This document shows, in pieces, positions 1 to 6,954 of a stretch of 37,743 bases of DNA. The notes under the pieces were generated by a model that was not told where the DNA came from, searched no databases, and saw only the letters and a list, made by a program, of their open reading frames with translations. Position 1 is the first letter of the stretch, and each line of letters starts with the position of its first letter. A program made the translations under genes and the position numbers. Origin of the DNA: UBA5336 sp964492485 (lineage in GTDB: Bacteria > Pseudomonadota > Alphaproteobacteria > Caulobacterales > Hyphomonadaceae); assembly GCA_964492485.1 (NCBI GenBank), contig CAZBKM010000022.1, positions 1-37,743 of the forward strand. Reading direction: 5' to 3'.

Positions 1-878
1 GGTCTGGAAGCCGACCATGTTCCACAGCGTGCCATGCTTGTTGTCCTGCGCAGTTGCACCACCGCATGGGCGCGCGCCCCGCCCTTGTGGGGATTGGACA
101 GGCCGACCGGCTTCAGCGGGCCGAACCGCAAGGTCTCACGTCCGCGCTCGGCCATCACTTCGATCGGCAGGCAGCCCTCGAAATAGGGGGTATCACGTTC
201 CCAGTCCTTGAACTCCGTCTTGGGCGCAGCCAGCAGGGCATCGACGAAGGCGTTGTACTGAGGCTCGTCCATCGGGCAGTTGATATAGGCGGCCGTCTCG
301 CCGCCCGGGCCGGGCTTGTCATAGCGCGACTGGCGCCAGGCGATGTCCATGTCGATGCTGTCGAGATGGACGATGGGCGCGATGGCGTCGAAGAAGGCGA
401 GGTCGGCTTCACCGGTGTGGGCGCGGATCGCTTCGGCCAACCCGGCGGAGGTGAGTGGGCCTGTGGCGACGATGACCGAGTCCCAGTCCTGTGGCGGTAG
501 CGTGTCGACCGCTTCGCGGACGATGGTGACGTTGGGATGGGCCTCGAGGCGCGCCGTAACGGCTTGGGCGAAACCGTCCCGGTCGACGGCCAGCGCACTG
601 CCGGCCGGCACCTTGTGCCGGTCACCTTCGGACATGATCAGTCCCCTCGCGCGGCGCATTTCCTCGTGCAGCACGCCCACGGCATTCGCCGTATGGTCGT
701 CGGAGCGGAACGAGTTGGAACAGACCAGTTCGGCCAGATGGTCGGTCTTGTGGGCATCTGTGGTGCGTATGCCGCGCATTTCATGCAGGATGACGGGCAC
801 GCCGAGCTCAGCGGCCTGCCAGGCGGCTTCCGAGCCGGCCATGCCGCCGCCAACGATGTGGATGGGTTTAAGCGTCAT
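1..878 (-). CDS. trmFO: TrmFO, folate-dependent tRNA uridine-54 C5-methyltransferase (5' part, cut by window edge, apparent frameshift)
   Basis: TrmFO uses methylenetetrahydrofolate and FAD to make ribothymidine at position 54 of tRNAs. The minus-strand reading begins MTLKPIHIVGGGMAGSEAA, the FAD-binding Rossmann start of the family, and continues with HEMRG, LVCSNSFRSD and LRFGPLKPVGLSNPHKGG, all hallmarks of TrmFO. After AVVQLR (about position 51) the frame breaks: the expected QDNKHGTLWNMVGFQT is present but in the next frame, as if one C were missing from CGC-CAG. The rest of the gene lies beyond position 1. The start is uncertain: in-frame ATGs lie at 878, 890, 899 and 923, none with a clear ribosome-binding site. 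I chose 878 because it puts the glycine-rich loop at the usual distance from the N-terminus. Identity is sure; whether the gene is intact is not. Confidence 0.95.
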   Translation of the reverse strand, partial: MTLKPIHIVGGGMAGSEAAWQAAELGVPVILHEMRGIRTTDAHKTDHLAELVCSNSFRSDDHTANAVGVLHEEMRRARGLIMSEGDRHKVPAGSALAVDRDGFAQAVTARLEAHPNVTIVREAVDTLPPQDWDSVIVATGPLTSAGLAEAIRAHTGEADLAFFDAIAPIVHLDSIDMDIAWRQSRYDKPGPGGETAAYINCPMDEPQYNAFVDALLAAPKTEFKDWERDTPYFEGCLPIEVMAERGRETLRFGPLKPVGLSNPHKGGARAHAVVQLRRTTSMARCGTWSASR

Positions 879-997
879 GCGATCGGACATGCGCGGCATG
901 GTCGGCAGGGTCAAGTGCGCCATTGCCCGGCGCGCCGCTCCGGTCTAGCTGGCGCCTGAACCGAACCGCGCGTGCGCACCACATGAGGGACCCTGCC

Positions 998-1798
998 ATG
1001 GCCGCTCGCCTCATCGATCCGAGCCTGCCGCAGACCTTTGGCAGCCTGGCGCGCCGGGGTTGGCCGGGCGCGACAGGGGTCCTGCTTGCGCCCCTCCTCG
1101 TGGCGGTCCTGCCCGGTATGGCTGGGGGGCTTGCAGCCGCAGGTGTCGGGCTTGCCGGGTTGACCTGGCTGCTTTCCCCCAGCCGCCATATCGCGGAGCG
1201 GGCCACGCCGGTGGACCCCCACATCGAAGCCGTCGGCCAGGCACGCAGCGTGCTCCGGATTCTGATTCGAACGCTGACCTTGGCCCTGACCTTGGCTCTG
1301 TCGCTGGTCCTTGCAGGTCTCGTGCTCGGCTTTCTCGCCATCATGACCGTCCTTGTGGTCACGCTGGTCGCCATGGGGATCATGGCATCGTCCGGTTTCG
1401 ATTTCGCCCAGGCCGGCACCTCGCCCGACGCCATGCAGACGGCCATGGCGGCCTATCGCGAGACGCCGGGCTGGCAGATCTGTCTTGGGGTGTTCGGCGT
1501 CGGCCTGGCGGCCTGGCTGTTCGCGGTGGCGCTGTTCCTGCCGTCGCCGGCTCAAAGCGTTCGCGAGGGCCGGGTGGTGGTGCTGGAAGGCCTCCGGCGC
1601 AGCCGGGGCCGGGGCATCGCGTTGCTGGTGTTGTTGGGCGTCGCGCTGGCACCCGCCCTGTCAGCAGGCCTTCTGGCCCCGAACGGCCCGGTGCCTGCGC
1701 TTGCAACGGGGCTGACGGCACTGCTTCTCGCGCTCGCAAGCCTCCGTGCCGACGCCGTTCTGCCGCAGTTTTCGATTGAAACGGATCGGCCGAGTTAA
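998..1798 (+). CDS. Multi-span membrane protein of unknown function
   Basis: I do not recognise this 266-residue protein. It has about five or six hydrophobic segments: around residues 20-60 (two, separated by a short Gly/Ala turn), about 85-130 (two, Leu/Val/Ile rich), about 165-185, and two near the C-terminus at about 210-245. The segment at about 90-105 (LTLALTLALSL) is encoded by two near-identical 12-bp units. The start at ATG 998 follows AGGGAC at a good distance; an in-frame ATG at 983 is the alternative. The gene is divergent from trmFO with about 120 bp between the likely starts. There are no catalytic motifs. An integral inner-membrane protein is the only supported statement. Confidence 0.7.
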   Translation: MAARLIDPSLPQTFGSLARRGWPGATGVLLAPLLVAVLPGMAGGLAAAGVGLAGLTWLLSPSRHIAERATPVDPHIEAVGQARSVLRILIRTLTLALTLALSLVLAGLVLGFLAIMTVLVVTLVAMGIMASSGFDFAQAGTSPDAMQTAMAAYRETPGWQICLGVFGVGLAAWLFAVALFLPSPAQSVREGRVVVLEGLRRSRGRGIALLVLLGVALAPALSAGLLAPNGPVPALATGLTALLLALASLRADAVLPQFSIETDRPS

Positions 1799-1852
1799 GG
1801 GGCCATTATAGGTTTTGATAGAGCAGTGGAGCCTGGTCGAGGGAGCAGGACC

Positions 1853-2116
1853 ATGGGTCACGCCAGAAAACGCGAAGAGGACCTCGCCTTCAAAGGCGAC
1901 GTGAACACCGCAAAGACATCCGCATGTCCTGTTTCGGAAGCGGATGACAGCGCCAAGCCGGTGCCGTCTCCGGCGCAGGGCCTGCAATCCATGCTCGAAT
2001 ACGAGATCACTGCGAGCGATGACAAGTATCCTGCACGCTATGTGACGGCCCTGGTCATGGTGACCTGCCTCGCCCTTTGGCTGGCCATCTTCCAGCTGGG
2101 CGCCGCGATCCTGTAG
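1853..2116 (+). CDS. Small single-span membrane protein, unknown function
   Basis: The 87-residue product has a charged, hydrophilic N-terminal part (residues 1-55, with REED and several Asp/Lys) and one strongly hydrophobic segment near the C-terminus (about residues 62-85, starting VTALVMVTCLALWLAIF), so it is probably tail-anchored or a bitopic membrane protein. The start at ATG 1853 is preceded by GAGGGAGC at ideal spacing; an in-frame ATG at 1826 has no such site. It follows the upstream membrane protein gene by 54 bp and may share its transcript. No family is recognised. Ordinary base composition and a strong ribosome-binding site support it as a real gene. Confidence 0.65.
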   Translation: MGHARKREEDLAFKGDVNTAKTSACPVSEADDSAKPVPSPAQGLQSMLEYEITASDDKYPARYVTALVMVTCLALWLAIFQLGAAIL

Positions 2117-2230
2117 ACTCGGCAAGGCAGGCCATCCGGTAAGCGGACGGTTCCCCTTGCGTGCGGCTGCCGCCCGGCGCTAGGAGACCCGCGCGTCGGC
2201 GTTCGGCCGGCGGTGGGTCTGCTGAAGGCC

Positions 2231-2263
2231 GGCAACTGGACGGCAACTGGCCGGCGACTGGCG
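2231..2263 (+). repeat. Three tandem 11-bp units (GGCAACTGGAC type)
   Basis: Three adjoining units read GGCAACTGGAC, GGCAACTGGCC and GGCGACTGGCG. The array ends 10 bp before the ATG at 2274, and the GCGAGGG that probably serves as ribosome-binding site begins at its last bases. The ACTGG core and helical-turn-like period recur in arrays at 9828, 29324 and 32124. The remaining intergenic DNA (2117-2230) shows no other structure I can support. Confidence 0.8.
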
Positions 2264-2273
2264 AGGGCGCATC

Positions 2274-2939
2274 ATGAGCGACTATTCCGGGATCCGGGTC
2301 GAGGCCCAGCGATCGGCCTTGTTCGAAACGCCCATCGTCATGGCGAAGATATCCAATGCGGAAGGCTTTCTGGACGAGTTGGAGTCGCGGATCCGCGCCC
2401 GGCGCGATGCCGATCCAGACGGACTGCGCCGGTCCAATATGGGGGGCTGGCATTCCGACACCCATATGCTGGACTGGGGCGGGCCGGCCGCACAGGTGCT
2501 CTCGGAGCGCGCCATCGCCATTGCCAAGCGCCTGTCCGGCTTCAAGGATGGCACCGCGGAAGACTTCAACTGGTGGGTCCAGATGTGGGCCAACATTTCC
2601 GGGCCCGGCGCCTCGAATCACATGCATGTGCATCCGGGCCACATCTGGTCGGCGGTGCTGTATCTCGACATGGGCGGGGCGGGAGAGACCGGCGACGATA
2701 CGGACGGGGTCGGCGGCGCCTTCTACTTCGAGGATCCGCGCTTTCCCATCGCGGCAATGCACAACACCCGTTTCCGCTATCTCAATCCGGACGGGTCGCA
2801 CCAGTCCTGGCAGCCCGAGCTGAGGACCCGGCGCGGCGACCTATTGATGTTCCCGGCCTGGCTTCGCCATGGCGTGCGTCCCTATCACGGCACGCGGGAA
2901 CGCATCTCCATCGCCCTCAACATCGATGCCTATTCCTGA
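2274..2939 (+). CDS. Putative 2-oxoglutarate/Fe(II)-dependent oxygenase (TIGR02466-like)
   Basis: The 221-residue protein matches the TIGR02466/2OG-FeII_Oxy_5 type. An N-terminal FETPIV segment is followed by a central WANISGPGASNHMHVHPGH block, which supplies the expected iron-binding His and is followed by a beta strand (WSAVLYLD). A C-terminal GDLLMFPAWLRHG carries the second His, and the downstream RERISIAL carries the Arg that would hold 2-oxoglutarate. The substrate is unknown; the fold suggests hydroxylation of a protein or small molecule in the cytoplasm. The gene overlaps the next gene, a prepilin peptidase, by 14 bp, so the two are probably co-translated. An 11-bp tandem array lies directly upstream. 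Family confidence is good; function is open. Confidence 0.8.
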   Translation: MSDYSGIRVEAQRSALFETPIVMAKISNAEGFLDELESRIRARRDADPDGLRRSNMGGWHSDTHMLDWGGPAAQVLSERAIAIAKRLSGFKDGTAEDFNWWVQMWANISGPGASNHMHVHPGHIWSAVLYLDMGGAGETGDDTDGVGGAFYFEDPRFPIAAMHNTRFRYLNPDGSHQSWQPELRTRRGDLLMFPAWLRHGVRPYHGTRERISIALNIDAYS

Positions 2940-3507
2940 GCCCGTAGACGGGCGACTGTCCCGTGCCAGGCTGCGCCATGCCTGGGAAGTCTGGACAGTG
3001 CTGGTGCTTTCGGCTCTGGGCGGTCTGATCGTCATACTTGCCGGCGCGGGCCTCGTGGAGGGGGCGACCGGCGCCGTGCTTGCGGGCTGGCTAGCCTGGC
3101 TTGCGCTGGTGGATGCCGACCGGTTCCTGCTGCCCGACATCCTCACGCTGCCGCTGATGGGCGCAGGGCTCGTCCTGGCCATGACCGAGGCCGGAGCCGG
3201 GCTCATCCACCACGCGATCGGTGCGGGGGCGGGGTTTTGCCTGATCTGGGGTGTGGATGCCGTCTACCGGTTCCGGACCGGGCGTCCTGGCATCGGCCTT
3301 GGCGATGCGAAGCTGCTGGCTGCGGCGGGTGCCTGGCTCGGCTGGATGGATCTGCCTGGTGTGCTGGTCCTGGCTTCGGGCGCCGGACTGGCCTGGACGT
3401 TCGGACGGCGCCTGGCGCGGCGCGGGGCGCCCCCGCATATTCCGTTCGGGCCGTTCCTGGCGGCAGGTTTTTGGGGCGTGTGGTATTTTCGCACCGCGTT
3501 CGCCTAA
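2926..3507 (+). CDS. gspO: Prepilin peptidase, short form (GspO/type IV leader peptidase family A24)
   Basis: This inner-membrane aspartyl protease cleaves the positively charged leaders of type IV pilin-like proteins. At 193 residues it has only the A24 protease core. The N-terminal cysteine-rich methyltransferase domain of full-length PilD/GspO is absent. The two catalytic aspartates are visible: D63 in LVDADRFLLPD and D127 in GIGLGDAKLL. Several hydrophobic segments surround them. The start ATG 2926 lies inside the end of the oxygenase gene. The T2SS operon 6.4 kb downstream encodes five pseudopilins (GspG-K) that need such an enzyme and no peptidase of its own, so this is the likely processor. 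A Flp-pilus CpaA-type role is an alternative, but no Flp genes are in view. Confidence 0.85.
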   Translation: MPIPEPVDGRLSRARLRHAWEVWTVLVLSALGGLIVILAGAGLVEGATGAVLAGWLAWLALVDADRFLLPDILTLPLMGAGLVLAMTEAGAGLIHHAIGAGAGFCLIWGVDAVYRFRTGRPGIGLGDAKLLAAAGAWLGWMDLPGVLVLASGAGLAWTFGRRLARRGAPPHIPFGPFLAAGFWGVWYFRTAFA

Positions 3508-3804
3508 ACCGGGGCCGCGCGTGGACGGGTAACGCGGAAAACGTCCGGGTTCTGCACCAAAAAAGCGTTAACCTTTCGGCGCATACGGTACGCCATAGGC
3601 GCTGGCCGCCCCGGAATGGCCAATGATTGCTGGCAATTCGAGGGTTAATGAACCCCTTCACCGGGCGAAGATGCGAATGAGGGGCATGTAATACAAGCGT
3701 CACACGCCTGTGCCATAGGCGGGCGGTGTTCGTGGGAAAGGTCGTCACCCCGGCGGCCCCGCGAGCCACAGTTTCGCACACATCTCCAATGAGGGGGCCT
3801 CTAG
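3508..3804. promoter_or_regulatory. Upstream region of the lipoprotein gene with a small palindrome and a spaced direct repeat
   Basis: This 297-bp gap precedes the duplicated lipoprotein gene and must hold its promoter. Visible structure: an inverted repeat GGGTT-AATG-AACCC at 3642-3655, and a 10-bp direct repeat GCCATAGGCG at 3592-3601 and 3712-3721, exactly 120 bp apart. A TTAACC lies at 3569. The local AT content is higher than in the surroundings. I could not place a convincing -35/-10 pair, so no start site is claimed. Confidence 0.4.
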
Positions 3805-6800
3805 ATGACTTCGGCAACCAATCTTCGCCGCGTGCTGATGCTCGGCGCTGCCAGCCTGGCGCTCGCCGCCTGCTCCGACACCGACATTTCCTCCCCGGGC
3901 GCCGCGGCACCCGCGCCGGCACCCGCACCCGGCCCGGAGGCGCCGACACCGAGCGCGGTCGACCTGGTTCCGGCCGACTACACGCCGGAAGCCGACAACA
4001 TCGAAGTGACCACGATCACCGTCGCAGGTCAGGAGGTCGAGGTCGCGGCGATCACCGGCACGCTGACCACCGACGTGACCCTGCGCAACGATGTGGGCTA
4101 CTATCTCGCGAACACCGTGTTCGTCGGTAACGACGCCGGCGCGACATCGAGCGCCAGCGGGTCGCTGTCTCCGGCCGCCAATCCGGATGGCACGGAAGCC
4201 GTGCTGACCATCCCCGCCGGCACAACGATCTACGGGTCGGGTGATAGCTCCGGCCTGGTCGTGGCCCGTGGCTCGCGGATCATTGCCGACGGCACCCCGC
4301 AAAATCCGATCGTGTTCACCTCGGTCGAGGAAAAGCTGCGCGAAGATGGTCTGATCTCGGGCGATGAAGGCCGCGCCGAGTGGCTGGGCCTCGTGCTGAA
4401 CGGCTTTGCGCCGATCAACAACTGCAATGATGCCGAGGCCACTCCCGGCACGGCGGGATGCGAGGCTGACGGCGAGGCGAACTCCGGCCTGTACGGCGGT
4501 GGCGAGGCCGACGACGATTCCGGTATCCTGGACTACGTGCGTGTCGAGAACGCCGGCATCTTCTTCAATGAGGAAGATCAATCCAACGGCATCGCGTTCC
4601 AGGGCGTCGGCAGCGGAACCCAGGTCTCCAACATCCAGGTCCACAACAATGGCGATGACGGCGTCGAATTCTTCGGCGGCACGGTTTCGGCGACGAACGT
4701 CGTGATCACCGGTGCGTCGGACGATGCGGTCGACTGGACCGATGGCTGGACGGGTAGCCTGCAGCGCGTTCTCGTGCTCCAGGCGGAAGACGACGGCGAC
4801 TACGCCATCGAGGCCGACAACCGGTCGACATCGGCTCCCGACACGGAGCCGCGGTCCAATCCGACGATTGCCAACTTCACCTTCATCGGTAATGGCACCA
4901 CAAACGCTATTCGCCTCCGCGAAGGCACCGGCGCCACGCTGGTCAATGGCATCGTGACGAACTTCGCGACCGGGTTGCGGTTCGGTGATGCCGCCACCGC
5001 GGACCTTCTGCTGGACCCGCCGGGATCCGACGGAACCGAGACGGTCATTGCGTCTCATCTCTTCAATACCAGCGGCGCGCCTGTCGTGGACACGACCAAT
5101 GACGCGGACGAGGTGGTTGTCGATGCCGATGATGTTGTGGCCGCGCTTCAGGACGTGTCGGTCGGCGTCTCGGCCATCGCGCCGCCATTCGATTTCGTGC
5201 CGGGCCTAGAAGCGACCGTAACCGCCCAGCAGAATGATGAGGGTGCAAACCTCTTCATCGGCAGCGACAACAACGTCTATGCGGCCGGTGATCCGGTTCC
5301 TGAGGGAGTGACGGTTGAGCCGCTGACGGAAACGCAGGTGGCGGGTACGACCGTGTTCGACACGTCCACGCTGGACGGGCTTGAGGAGCTCAACTTCATT
5401 GGCGCCTTCGCGCCGTCCGATACGGTTGAGGACAACTGGGCCGCGGGCTGGACGAAGCCGGGCACGGTGTTCGAAGAGGGTGCGTCCAATGCGGGCGAGT
5501 GCCCGAGCCGGACGACGCAATCGGGTGTGATCGGCGATACGCTGGTGTGCGCCATTTCGGGGACCATCGTTGATGACCTGACCCTGCCGCAGTTTGACAA
5601 CGTCGTGTACCGCCTCAGCGGGCAGGTCTTCGTTGGCGAGGATGTGGACAGCGTCACCGGCGCCGAGACGGCAACCCTGACCATCGAGCCGGGCGTCACC
5701 ATCTTCGGCGACAGCCCTGTTGATGGCCTGGTCGTCTCTCGCGGATCCCAGATCCAGGCCGTCGGCACCGCCAGCGAGCCGATCGTGTTCACCTCGGGTG
5801 GTGCGGTTCGTGGCAACGCGAACTACGAAACGGATACGGCCCAGTGGCTTGGTCTCTCCCTGAACGGCCGCGCACCGATCAACAATTGCAATGACCCCGA
5901 GGCAACGCCTGGCAGTGCCGATTGCGAAGCCGACGGTGAAGGCAATGCGGGCCTGTATGGCGGCGCGACCGAAAATGACGACAGCGGCACGCTGCGTTAT
6001 GTCCGCGTCGAGTTCGCCGGTATCTTCCTCAACGAGGAAGATCAGTCGAACGGCATCCAGTTCCTGGGCACCGGTTCGGGCACAGAGGTCGAGTTCGTTC
6101 AGGTCCACAACAATGGCGATGACGGCCTCGAATTCTTCGGTGGCACGACCAACGCCAAATACGTGGTCGTGACGGGAGCCAATGATGACTCCATCGACTG
6201 GACCGATGGCTGGCAGGGGAATGTCCAGTACGTCATTCTCGAGCATGCCGAGGGCAGCGACTACGCCTTCGAGGGTGACAGCCGGTCGGAATCCTCGCCC
6301 GATACGACACCGCGCTCCGTCCCCCAGATTGCGAACTTCACGATTGTTGGTGATGGGGTCGCACCTGGTGCCCGCTTCCGTGAAGGGATGGGCGGCGCCT
6401 TCGTGAACGGGATCTTTGCCAATACGGCAACGGGTATCGACATCGAAGATGAGGGCGCTCTGGACGGTACCTATGAGGAACTCCAGAACGGCGGTCTGCT
6501 CATCGAGGCGCACCTCGTCGACGCCGCGACCCCGATTGTCGATGACAGTCCTGATGAAGGCTTCGACGCCGACGATGTCCTTGGGCTTATCGACGTTACC
6601 ACCGACGATAACACGATGAGCGGCTTCTCCTTCTTCGGGAAGACCGACAATGGTGTGGTTCCCGGGGCGGCCGAGGCGGCTGTCACGGCCTATGACTTCA
6701 CGAGCGGCACGCTGCCTCGTGAAGACGAGGACGGCTTCTTCGACGATGTCGACTATATCGGCGCCGTCGAGAACGATCAGGACACCTGGTACCTCGGCTG

Positions 6801-6840
6801 GACCGTGGACTCCACGGGCAACCTCACGGGCAGCAACTAG
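3805..6840 (+). CDS. Large lipoprotein with two tandem copies of a right-handed beta-helix-like domain
   Basis: The 1011-residue protein has a lipoprotein signal (LALAAC, lipidated Cys23), then a Pro/Ala linker (about 32-50), then two homologous halves of about 450 residues each (about 83-555 and 583-1011). Both halves run through the same ordered motifs: a hydrophobic SGLVV(A/S)RGS strand, PI(V)FTS, WLGL.LNG.APINNCND, a Cys pair 12 residues apart (C207/C219 and C695/C707, offset exactly 488), GLYGG, EEDQSNGI, VHNNGDDG.EFFGG, WTDGW, IANFT, REG.G and a closing W..GWT. Asn/Asp-rich turns and short strands suggest a calcium-friendly parallel beta-helix. Ser at +2 predicts outer-membrane retention. 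It sits between a prepilin peptidase and a TonB receptor plus T2SS, so surface display by that T2SS is plausible. Substrate unknown. Confidence 0.75.
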   Translation: MTSATNLRRVLMLGAASLALAACSDTDISSPGAAAPAPAPAPGPEAPTPSAVDLVPADYTPEADNIEVTTITVAGQEVEVAAITGTLTTDVTLRNDVGYYLANTVFVGNDAGATSSASGSLSPAANPDGTEAVLTIPAGTTIYGSGDSSGLVVARGSRIIADGTPQNPIVFTSVEEKLREDGLISGDEGRAEWLGLVLNGFAPINNCNDAEATPGTAGCEADGEANSGLYGGGEADDDSGILDYVRVENAGIFFNEEDQSNGIAFQGVGSGTQVSNIQVHNNGDDGVEFFGGTVSATNVVITGASDDAVDWTDGWTGSLQRVLVLQAEDDGDYAIEADNRSTSAPDTEPRSNPTIANFTFIGNGTTNAIRLREGTGATLVNGIVTNFATGLRFGDAATADLLLDPPGSDGTETVIASHLFNTSGAPVVDTTNDADEVVVDADDVVAALQDVSVGVSAIAPPFDFVPGLEATVTAQQNDEGANLFIGSDNNVYAAGDPVPEGVTVEPLTETQVAGTTVFDTSTLDGLEELNFIGAFAPSDTVEDNWAAGWTKPGTVFEEGASNAGECPSRTTQSGVIGDTLVCAISGTIVDDLTLPQFDNVVYRLSGQVFVGEDVDSVTGAETATLTIEPGVTIFGDSPVDGLVVSRGSQIQAVGTASEPIVFTSGGAVRGNANYETDTAQWLGLSLNGRAPINNCNDPEATPGSADCEADGEGNAGLYGGATENDDSGTLRYVRVEFAGIFLNEEDQSNGIQFLGTGSGTEVEFVQVHNNGDDGLEFFGGTTNAKYVVVTGANDDSIDWTDGWQGNVQYVILEHAEGSDYAFEGDSRSESSPDTTPRSVPQIANFTIVGDGVAPGARFREGMGGAFVNGIFANTATGIDIEDEGALDGTYEELQNGGLLIEAHLVDAATPIVDDSPDEGFDADDVLGLIDVTTDDNTMSGFSFFGKTDNGVVPGAAEAAVTAYDFTSGTLPREDEDGFFDDVDYIGAVENDQDTWYLGWTVDSTGNLTGSN

Positions 6841-6855
6841 ACGCCCGCACCTAAT

Positions 6856-6889
6856 GAGCTTCCCGGCGCGGTTTCGCGCCGGGAAGCTC
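6856..6889 (+). terminator. Perfect 15-bp hairpin between lipoprotein and TonB receptor genes
   Basis: GAGCTTCCCGGCGCG pairs perfectly with its complement across a four-base GTTT loop, followed by TCCCGTTTT. It begins 15 bp after the lipoprotein stop codon and ends about 65 bp before the receptor start. It is either an intrinsic terminator with partial read-through or an RNA-stabilising hairpin that sets different levels for two linked genes. Confidence 0.7.
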
Positions 6890-6954
6890 TCCCGTTTTAT
6901 CCGACCGAACACGGCCCGAAGGCCAGGCTCGCTCTCAAAGTTTTGGGGAACCAC

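Noticed and set aside
6943..6954. A TTG start four codons upstream for the TonB receptor
   Set aside because: The GGGGAA ribosome-binding site would lie within the gene. ATG 6955 has correct spacing and gives a normal signal peptide.
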